A stretch of DNA of 18,665 nt, taken from Bacteroidales bacterium. GTDB taxonomy: Bacteria; Bacteroidota; Bacteroidia; Bacteroidales; PUMT01. The translations under genes and the position numbers were made by a program. Below are positions 7,332-14,400 of the stretch, piece after piece. The number at the start of each line of letters is the position of its first letter. Position 1 is the first letter of the stretch. The stretch is from NCBI GenBank assembly GCA_007132365.1, contig SLOS01000349.1:1-18665 (forward strand), in the 5' to 3' direction. The notes under the pieces were generated by a model. That model did no database searches, was not told the origin of the DNA, and was given only the letters and a program-made list of their open reading frames with translations.

Positions 7332-7365
7332 AAAAAAAAAAGACTGTCGCAGTTAATCGACAGCC
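7332..7365 (-). terminator. Rho-independent terminator of the NAD-type glutamate dehydrogenase gene
   Basis: On the minus strand, GGCTGTCG (7365-7358) pairs with CGACAGTC (7349-7342), an 8-bp stem with one G-T wobble, followed directly by a run of ten T (7341-7332). It begins 37 bases after the stop of the gene and isolates it from dprA downstream. Confidence 0.88.
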
Positions 7366-7401
7366 TTATTTTATGGCTGATGCAAATTGAAGATTTACGA
7401 T

Positions 7402-8739
7402 CTATATGACTCCCTGGTCGAGCATGGCATTTGCAACTTTCATGAATCCTGCAATATTTGCTCCTTTCATGTAGTTTACATAACCATCAGCTTCTTTTCC
7501 GTATTTTACGCACGACTCATGAATGTTTTTCATAATCAGGTGAAGTTTTTCCTCAACCTCTTCTGCGGTCCAGTTGAGCTTCATGGCATTCTGGGTTTGC
7601 TCAAGTCCGGAGGTGGATACACCGCCTGCGTTTGCAGCTTTTCCCGGCCCGTAGAGGATTTTGTTTTCCAGGAATATCTCTACCGCTTCAGGTGTTGATG
7701 GCATATTGGCTCCTTCTGTAACGCACAGGCAGCCATTTTTAACCAGATTCTTTGCATCATCATGGTCAAGCTCATTTTGAGTGGCACAGGGAAGTGCTAT
7801 GTCGCACTTTACCTCCCAGGGGCGTTTGCCCTCATAAAACTGCGCATCCGGGAACTCGTATGAATATGGTTTTGCAATGTCCTGGTTTGAGGCTCTAAGC
7901 TCCAGAAGATAACCAATTTTCTCTCCCGTAATACCATCAGGGTCATAAATGTAGCCATCTGGTCCTGAAATTGTAACAACCCTGGCTCCAAGTTCGTTAG
8001 CTTTGATAATGGCACCCCATGCAACATTACCGAACCCTGAAACAGTTACGATTTTCCCTTTAAAGGTTTCACCCCGGGTCTTCAGCATCTCCTGTGCAAA
8101 AAAAACTGTGCCGAAACCTGTGGCTTCAGGCCTGATGAGACTTCCGCCCCAGTTCCTGCCTTTTCCCGTAAGTACACCGGTATGCTCTCCTGAAAGTTTC
8201 TTGTAAGTACCGAACATATAGCCTATCTCTTTTCCTCCTACACCAATGTCGCCGGCCGGTATGTCTGTATCCGGCCCGATAATCTTCCAGAGCTCAAGCA
8301 TGTAAGACTGGCAGAAGCGCATTATCTCGGCGTTTGATTTTCCCTTCGGGTTGAAGTCCGATCCTCCCTTGGCTCCACCCATCGGAAGGGTTGTGAGAGA
8401 GTTCTTGAAAATCTGTTCAAAGCCCAGAAATTTAAGAATGCTCAGATTAACGCTCGGGTGGAAGCGAAGGCCCCCTTTGTATGGACCGATAGCATTATTG
8501 AATTGTATTCTGTAGCCAATATTAACGTGCGCCTGTCCCTGATCATCAACCCATGGTATTTTAAAGGTAAGGACCCTGTCAGGTTCTATAAGGCGTTCAA
8601 TAATTGCTGCAGATTCAAACTGTGGGTTCTGATTGTAAATTTCCTCAATAGATTCCAGCACCTCACGAACTGCCTGCAGGTATTCCAGTTCCCCTGGATG
8701 TTTTTTCTCCAGGTCGATCATTAATTTGTCTACATTCAT
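7402..8739 (-). CDS. Glutamate dehydrogenase, hexameric, predicted NAD-dependent (445 aa)
   Basis: Second glutamate dehydrogenase, a clear but divergent paralogue of the one at 4766-6106. It has GPYKGG (85-90), catalytic Lys124 in PMGGAKGGSD and Asp164 in PAGDIGVGG. Its coenzyme site differs: SGFGNVAWGA (Phe236) and SGPDGYIYDP (258-267, Pro260) are nearly identical to the NAD-specific Clostridium symbiosum enzyme, where the equivalent Phe and Pro are known specificity residues. I therefore infer NAD use, probably in glutamate breakdown. It is a single-gene unit: the promoter region upstream holds a TAnnTTTG box and two 15-bp repeats, and a strong terminator follows. The start at 8739 gives the normal family length. 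Confidence 0.95.
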   Translation of the reverse strand: MNVDKLMIDLEKKHPGELEYLQAVREVLESIEEIYNQNPQFESAAIIERLIEPDRVLTFKIPWVDDQGQAHVNIGYRIQFNNAIGPYKGGLRFHPSVNLSILKFLGFEQIFKNSLTTLPMGGAKGGSDFNPKGKSNAEIMRFCQSYMLELWKIIGPDTDIPAGDIGVGGKEIGYMFGTYKKLSGEHTGVLTGKGRNWGGSLIRPEATGFGTVFFAQEMLKTRGETFKGKIVTVSGFGNVAWGAIIKANELGARVVTISGPDGYIYDPDGITGEKIGYLLELRASNQDIAKPYSYEFPDAQFYEGKRPWEVKCDIALPCATQNELDHDDAKNLVKNGCLCVTEGANMPSTPEAVEIFLENKILYGPGKAANAGGVSTSGLEQTQNAMKLNWTAEEVEEKLHLIMKNIHESCVKYGKEADGYVNYMKGANIAGFMKVANAMLDQGVI

Positions 8740-8797
8740 GATTGGTATTTTTTAAGTTGTTTTTTGATTTTTTGCCTGAAACCTAAAAAGAAGTTTA

Positions 8798-8805
8798 CAA
8801 AATTA
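8798..8805 (-). promoter_or_regulatory. -7 promoter box for the NAD-type glutamate dehydrogenase
   Basis: TAATTTTG on the minus strand is a perfect TAnnTTTG match, 59 bases before the ATG. No TTTG is seen 19-21 bases upstream (the place reads AAGC). A weak -33 element would fit a promoter that depends on an activator bound at the repeats immediately upstream (8829-8865). Confidence 0.5.
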
Positions 8806-8828
8806 AATGAAAACAGATCACACCGCTT

Positions 8829-8865
8829 ATGACTTTCCTCATGGCTGTCAATGACTTTTCTCATG
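8829..8865 (-). promoter_or_regulatory. Pair of 15-bp direct repeats, putative activator site
   Basis: Plus-strand ATGACTTTCCTCATG (8829-8843) and ATGACTTTTCTCATG (8851-8865) agree at 14 of 15 bases and repeat at 22 bp, two helical turns. Each copy contains the dyad TGA-N6-TCA, a spacing typical of dimeric regulators of the CRP/FNR superfamily. Relative to a start near 8791 inferred from the -7 box, the copies lie at about -38 to -52 and -60 to -74, where activators usually bind. The sequence is direct evidence; the regulator is unknown. Confidence 0.55.
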
Positions 8866-8880
8866 AGTTATGGCGCTAAC

Positions 8881-8922
8881 ATTCAGTTTAACAGCTAATT
8901 GCTGTATTAATTGAGTCTGAAT
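8881..8922. repeat. Imperfect inverted repeat (hairpin) downstream of the small membrane protein gene
   Basis: Outer arms ATTCAG (8881-8886) and CTGAAT (8917-8922) enclose inner arms TTAACAGC (8888-8895) and GCTGTATTAA (8901-8910, with two extra bases) around the loop TAATT. On the minus strand it begins 19 bases after the stop of the gene ending at 8941. It lacks a T-run, so it is a poor rho-independent terminator; it may stabilise the 3' end or serve as a weak terminator for the proline dehydrogenase unit. Confidence 0.5.
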
Positions 8923-8940
8923 ATGCTGTATAATATGTTT

Positions 8941-9438
8941 TTATCCGCCGACCTGGCCGGCCAGGATCAGCTTCTGAAGGGATGCCATCATTTTATTCTT
9001 ATCCTGCCTTCTGAGGGCGGTAATGCTTACCGGAGGATATTTGGCGACTCCCTTAGGCGTTTGCCTGTAAATGATTATGCTCTCCCTGAATCCTAAAAGT
9101 GATCTTTTTAGTTCAAATTTGTGCAGCTCCTTTTTATTGAATTCAATCGATTTTTTTTTGGCTGCCAGGGGTCGCAGGCTGAAATAGCGAAGGATAAATT
9201 TATTACCGGTATCAGAGTAATAAATATAATTATGGTCCCGCAGAATATGGTAAAGAAAATATAATATGAACAGTCCGACGATAAATCCTGCAATCTGGTC
9301 CATGTTAAAACCAAATGCACCATGTGCAAGTACATCGGTAAAATATATCAAACCTACTGCGATTACAAGTATCAGAAGTGCAATGGTTTTTTGAATTTTA
9401 AGGTTAACTGCCTGCTTTTGATTGTTGATTACCATCAT
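8941..9438 (-). CDS. Small membrane protein with two N-terminal helices and a PH-like tail, function unknown (165 aa)
   Basis: I cannot name the family. Two predicted transmembrane helices (about residues 17-35 and 48-66) are joined by a short loop (FTDVLAHGAFGFNMDQ). A mainly beta-type cytoplasmic part (about 70-145) and a C-terminal helix (about 146-160) follow. Two membrane hairpins followed by a strand-rich domain and a final helix resembles bacterial PH-like membrane proteins, but this is judged only from the pattern. The start ATG at 9438 overlaps the proline dehydrogenase stop (ATGA), and a second ATG follows at once, so translation is coupled to that gene. A role tied to proline use or membrane placement of the dehydrogenase is possible but unproven. 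Confidence 0.8.
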   Translation of the reverse strand: MMVINNQKQAVNLKIQKTIALLILVIAVGLIYFTDVLAHGAFGFNMDQIAGFIVGLFILYFLYHILRDHNYIYYSDTGNKFILRYFSLRPLAAKKKSIEFNKKELHKFELKRSLLGFRESIIIYRQTPKGVAKYPPVSITALRRQDKNKMMASLQKLILAGQVGG

Positions 9439-10646
9439 TTTTTATTTTTTATGTTTTTTCTTCTGCTTATCTCAAGTTTGACAAAGTGCAATTCCCTTCC
9501 TGCCTGTCCGGTTACCGACTTGTTCTCTTCCGCCCGTCTTATCAGGTATGGAATCAGATACCGTACCGGTCCGTAAGGAAGATATTTGGCCACATTGTAT
9601 GAATGGGCCGCCATATTGAAACTTATATGATCACTCATACCATAAAGTTGCGAAACATATACGCGTGGATCATTCTTCTGCAGTTTCCGGGATTTCATCA
9701 GGTTCATCAGCAGTAAAAGGCTTTCTTCATTATGCGTGCCGGCAAAAAGGTCTATTCTGTCAATATTCTCAAGGCAGATTGCAATTGCCGAGTTAAATGC
9801 GTTATCCGTACTTTGCTTGTCAGGGTATATGGGTGAAGGGTACCCCATTTTCAGCGCGCGTTCCCGTTCCTGTTCCATATAGGCGCCGCGAACAAGTTTC
9901 AGACCCAGATGATACTTTTTCTCTCTTGCGATCCTGATACAATCTCTGAGAAAATCAAGCCTGTCGTGGCGGTACATCTGGATGGTGTTGAAAACTATTG
10001 CCTTCTCTTTGTTGTAAAGCTGCATCATTTCCATCACCAGGCTGTCGAAAATATCCTGGTAGTGACTTTCTTCAGCATCTATCATAACGGGTATTCGCCT
10101 TTCGTAAGCGGCCTGGCAGAGGGTCCTGATGTTTTGCCTGAGTTTTTCTGTGTCGCTTTCGCGGAATGACGCTGCGGATTTTTCTGGGTCGCTTTCGAGG
10201 AATGAAGGTACGGCAGATTCAGCTGCCGCTGTCAGGAAGCGGACCGGTGCTATGGCTGTTGGTTTAAATACGGAGAAGGGGACGGAAGTGGTTTCTCTGG
10301 CTAAGTCCATCGTCCTGCGTATTTCATGTATAACAGATTCTGTCTGATCGTCAGACTCCTGAATTTCGGCTGCATAATCCAGTACAGACTCAACATTGAA
10401 TTTTGAAAGCCTGTCAATCAAATTCCGGGATTCTTCGATAGTTTCTCCTCCGCAAAAATGGCTGAAGATTGTGGGTTTTACAATCCATCTGACAGGAATT
10501 TTCAGGTGGATTGCAAGATTGGCTAATTTACCTGAAAGCCTTACAAGTAAAGGGTATGACATCAGGCTAAAGAGGATTGATGCTTTTCTGAGCTCTTTAT
10601 TTGTTCTTATTTTAAAAGCAGTTTCTGTATTTTCAAATATTTGCAT
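9435..10646 (-). CDS. Proline dehydrogenase, stand-alone FAD enzyme (403 aa)
   Basis: Oxidises L-proline to pyrroline-5-carboxylate with FAD, passing electrons to the quinone pool; the product goes on to glutamate. Key family residues are in order: Lys129 in VFKPTA, Asp190 in MIDAEES, Lys250 in LKLVRGAYMEQER, FAGTHNEES (301-309), and the C-terminal block YLPYGP through LIRRAEEN (356-375), where Arg370, Arg371 and Glu373 bind substrate. It is monofunctional: the pyrroline-5-carboxylate dehydrogenase half of PutA is absent and is not elsewhere in the window. Residues 145-168 are two copies of a 12-residue repeat in the variable stretch between the Lys129 strand and the helix before the Asp190 strand. 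The gene heads a two-gene unit with the small membrane protein. Confidence 0.96.
   Translation of the reverse strand: MQIFENTETAFKIRTNKELRKASILFSLMSYPLLVRLSGKLANLAIHLKIPVRWIVKPTIFSHFCGGETIEESRNLIDRLSKFNVESVLDYAAEIQESDDQTESVIHEIRRTMDLARETTSVPFSVFKPTAIAPVRFLTAAAESAVPSFLESDPEKSAASFRESDTEKLRQNIRTLCQAAYERRIPVMIDAEESHYQDIFDSLVMEMMQLYNKEKAIVFNTIQMYRHDRLDFLRDCIRIAREKKYHLGLKLVRGAYMEQERERALKMGYPSPIYPDKQSTDNAFNSAIAICLENIDRIDLFAGTHNEESLLLLMNLMKSRKLQKNDPRVYVSQLYGMSDHISFNMAAHSYNVAKYLPYGPVRYLIPYLIRRAEENKSVTGQAGRELHFVKLEISRRKNIKNKK
10143..10214. repeat. Tandem duplication of 36 bp inside the proline dehydrogenase gene
   Basis: Bases 10143-10178 and 10179-10214 are adjacent copies matching at 30 of 36 positions. 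The unit length is a multiple of three, so the frame is kept. The protein reads AVPSFLESDPEK then SAASFRESDTEK (residues 145-168), 7 of 12 identical. The position falls in a variable, surface-type part of the enzyme, and no catalytic residue is affected. Confidence 0.85.
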
Positions 10647-10741
10647 TTACTTTGATCAATCTGGTTTATTTTTACCGTCCGGATATTTATGTTTTTCACA
10701 TTTATTTACAGTATGCCTGAGGATAAGTACTCCCTGAGCAT

Positions 10742-10775
10742 CAAAATTAAATAATGAATGTAATATTATTGCAAC
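10742..10775 (-). promoter_or_regulatory. Candidate promoter of the proline dehydrogenase unit
   Basis: On the minus strand, TAATTTTG (10749-10742) is a perfect TAnnTTTG box. GTTG (10775-10772) stands 22 bases upstream as a near TTTG, slightly wider than the usual 19-21. It lies 96 bases before the ATG in the 184-base divergent gap, which is very AT-rich at 10741-10800. The other half of the gap must also serve ruvA, for which I see no convincing box. Confidence 0.45.
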
Positions 10776-10830
10776 ATTATTAAATAAATAAGGTAAAAGA
10801 ATAATTCAGGATATAAAATTTTCCGTAATT

Positions 10831-11412
10831 ATGTATGAATTCATTTCAGGCAATATCACCGAACTTACACCGGCCCATATTGTTGTTGAAAACGCTGGTA
10901 TCGGCTATTTTATAAACATTTCACTTAATACCTATTCCGCACTCAGCGGGAAACAGGCCTCACGGGTATTCCTGCACCAGGTTGTCAGGGAAGATGCACA
11001 TCTCCTCTTTGGTTTTGCCGACAGGGAAGAGAGGAACCTTTTCAGGCTGCTGATAACTGTTTCGGGTATAGGTGCAAATACAGCCCGGCTGATGCTGTCA
11101 TCCTTAACTCCCGCTGAGATCCAGAAGGCCATTGCAGGAGGGAATGCAGATACGTTAAAAGGGGTCAAGGGTATAGGGTTAAAGTCGGCCCAGAGAATAA
11201 TAGTTGATCTTAAAGACAAACTGGGTAAATTGGCCGGAAGTGAAGAAATATTTACCGTAGCAGACAATACCATCAGAGAAGAATCGTTATCAGCATTAAT
11301 AATGCTGGGATTCCCCAAGAACTCGGTCGAAAAGGTGATTAACCGGTTGTTGGCTGACGGTGAAATTACATCGGTAGAGGATTTGGTAAAGAGGGCTTTG
11401 AAGAAACTCTAG
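10831..11412 (+). CDS. ruvA: Holliday junction branch migration protein RuvA (193 aa)
   Basis: RuvA tetramers grip four-way DNA junctions and recruit the RuvB motor; with RuvC the complex resolves recombination intermediates. The N-terminal OB-fold starts MYEFISGNI and ends near LLFGFADREER (58-68). Two helix-hairpin-helix motifs follow (VSGIGANTA at 77-85 and VKGIGLKSAQRI at 112-123), then a flexible linker (about 130-146) and the C-terminal RuvB-binding domain (about 147-193, with LGFPKNSVEKVI). Length is normal (about 190-200). The gene is first of a plus-strand pair with sprA, 24 bases downstream, the order known from Flavobacterium and relatives. Its TAG stop is in the same reading frame as sprA. 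Confidence 0.97.
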   Translation: MYEFISGNITELTPAHIVVENAGIGYFINISLNTYSALSGKQASRVFLHQVVREDAHLLFGFADREERNLFRLLITVSGIGANTARLMLSSLTPAEIQKAIAGGNADTLKGVKGIGLKSAQRIIVDLKDKLGKLAGSEEIFTVADNTIREESLSALIMLGFPKNSVEKVINRLLADGEITSVEDLVKRALKKL

Positions 11413-11436
11413 ATATTAATCTTATTGGCTTTCCTA

Positions 11437-14400
11437 TTGGTTAAGACATCAAAATATTCCGGTATATCTTTTTGGGCATTGTTGTTTTTGGTTTTTTTCC
11501 TGACTTCGGGCACCTCAACCAGATTCCATGAGTCTGAAAATTTTTCCGGAGAATCTCAGAGCAAAACAGAATCCGGAGGATATATTCAGGAGGTTCAGCA
11601 GCCCCAGCTGCAGGATCCCCCGCAATCAGGAAGGATCCCGTTGCCACCCCATTTCAGGATCATAACCGAATACGATATTGCAACCAATTCCTACCTTTTG
11701 CGCCGAAAGGCAGGTGAAATTGAAATTGGCCGCCCCGGTGTCATGAGCTTTGAAGAATACAGGAAATACAGTCTTGAAAAAGCCATGAGTGAATACTGGC
11801 AACAACGTGCAAGGGGTGAGGCGGCGGACGGAAGGGCTGAATTTATTCCAGGATTGTCACTTGGCGTTGAGGCCATAGATATGATCTTCGGAAGCGATGT
11901 TGTCAACATACAGCCACAGGGATCAGCCGAGTTGATTTTTGGTATCAACACCGTTAAAAATGAAAGGCCGGATCTTCAGGAGGAGCTCAGGCGCACCACC
12001 ACTTTTGATTTTCAGGAGAAGATCCAGATGAATGTTACCGGAACAATCGGCGACAGGGTCAGTCTCGGGATCAATTACAATACCGAGGCAATGTTTGAGT
12101 TTGAAAACCAGACAAAACTGGAATATACCGGCAGTGAGGATGAGATAATTCAAAGGATAGAAGCGGGCAATGTTACCCTCCCGTTGCCGGGTTCACTTAT
12201 TACAGGCAGCCAGAGCCTTTTCGGACTGAAGACCGAGTTGCGGTTCGGAAATCTGACAGTTACCAGTGTTCTTTCCCAGCAAAAGGGTGAGTCCTCCGTC
12301 ATAGAGGTTCGCGGGGGAGCCCAGACACAGGATTTCGAAGTGTTTGCCGATGATTATGATGCAAACAGGCATTTCTTCCTTTCTCAGTATTTCAGGGATA
12401 CATATGAGGCATCGCTCCGCAACCTTCCTGTGATCACTTCTGGCATTAATATCTCCAGGGTTGAGGTATGGGTAACCAACAAAACCAACAATTTTGAAAA
12501 TTCCAGGAATATTGTTGCCTTTATGGACCTGGCGGAGAGTCAGGAGAATATTTTTTCAGATAATATTTTCAGCCAGGATCCTTCCCGGCCCGGCAAACAT
12601 CCCCGTAACTCCCTGAACAATTTGTATGAAATGATGACCACTACCTATTCAGGTATCAGGAACATCACCCAGGTAACTACCACCCTTCAGCCGCTGAGGC
12701 CGGATTTCATTATCGGTCAGGATTATGAGGAGATTGAGAATGCAAGAAAACTGTCTCCAAGAGATTACTCCATCAATTCAAGGCTTGGTTATATATCGCT
12801 CAATACTGCCCTGAATGCTGATGAAGTGCTTGCCATTGCTTTCGAATATACAATGGGGGGACAGATATACAGGGTTGGTGAGTTCTCCAATGAGGGGATT
12901 ACCGCACCGGAAGCACTGGTAGTCAAACTGCTCAAAGGTACCAATCTTACGCCAAGGCTGCCGACATGGAAACTGATGATGAAAAATGTTTATTCCATTG
13001 GTGCATGGCAGGTAAACCGGAGGGATTTCGTTCTTAACGTGATGTATCAGGATGACCAGACAGGGAATGCACTGAATTATATTCCTGCAGGAAGGATACA
13101 GGAGCAGACGCTGCTAAGGGTCATGAACCTTGATAACATGAATTCGCAACTTGACCCGTATCCCGACGGCTCATTTGATTTTCTTGAGGGTGTCACGATA
13201 AATTCTTCCACAGGACGAATATTTTTCCCGGTGCTTGAGCCTTTCGGATCGCATCTGAGAAGTAAAATAGGTGATGATGCTATAGCGAACCGGTACGTGT
13301 TCCAGGAGCTATATGATTCAACTCAGACAATTGCACGCCAGATTGCAGAGAAAAACAAGTTTATGCTTGCCGGTACGTACCAGTCCACTGCCGGATCGGA
13401 AATACCGCTGAATGCAATGAATGTGCCAAGGGGATCGGTAATTGTTACCGCCGGAGGTATTCAGCTTACTGAGAATATTGACTACACGGTCGATTACACC
13501 CTGGGAAGGGTCCAGATAATCAATGACGGATTGCTTGAGTCGGGAACTCCCATTAGAATTTCCCTTGAAAGTCAGTCACTTTTTAATATCCAGACAAAGA
13601 CACTGGTGGGGTCACATTTTGATTACCGCTTTTCTGATAATTTCAATGTCGGGGCTACCATCCTTAATCTGACAGAGCGACCTCTTACCCAGAAAGTGAA
13701 TTTTGGTGATGAACCGATATCAAACACAATCTGGGGTCTTAATACCTCTTATCGTACCGAGTCACGGTTTCTTACCAACCTGATTGACAGGCTGCCATTT
13801 ATCCAGACGAGTGCGGTTTCAAGTATCTCGTTCCAGGGGGAATTTGCCCATCTTATACCGGGCCATTCAAGAGCATTGGGCAGTGCAGGGGTATCGTATA
13901 TTGATGATTTTGAGGCGACCAAAACAACCATAGATCTGAAAATGCCCAGTGCCTGGATTATATCCAGTACACCTGAAGGTCAGGACCTGTTCCCTGAATC
14001 GGCTCTTTCAAACGATCTTGCCTACGGATACAACCGGGCCCTGCTGGCCTGGTACGTGATAGACCCGCTTTTTCTCAGGAATACTTCTGCAACACCGGGC
14101 CATATAAGAAATAACCCTGATCTGCAGTCGAGCCATTTCGTCAGGGAGATTTTTGAAAGGGAGCTCTTCCCTGCCAGGGAAACACCCAGTGGCATACCTA
14201 CAAATATTCCCGTGTTGAATCTTGCCTATTATCCGCAGGACAGGGGTCCTTACAACTATGATGTTCGGCCTTCTGCCTGGTCCGCCGGTATAGATGCCGG
14301 AGGCCGGTTACTGAACCCGGCCGGTCGCTGGGGTGGTATTATGCGGTCATTGTTCACCACTGATTTTGAGGCTGCAAATATTGAGTACGTGGAATTCTGG

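Noticed and set aside
7303..7334. A promoter for dprA (TTTG followed by TAACCGGG)
   Set aside because: Only the -33 half matches, and it lies within the T-run of the upstream terminator. The -7 half is poor.
4766..8739. The two glutamate dehydrogenase genes as a recent tandem duplication
   Set aside because: The proteins differ throughout, including the coenzyme site, and each resembles a different known subfamily. They are old paralogues or separate acquisitions brought together.
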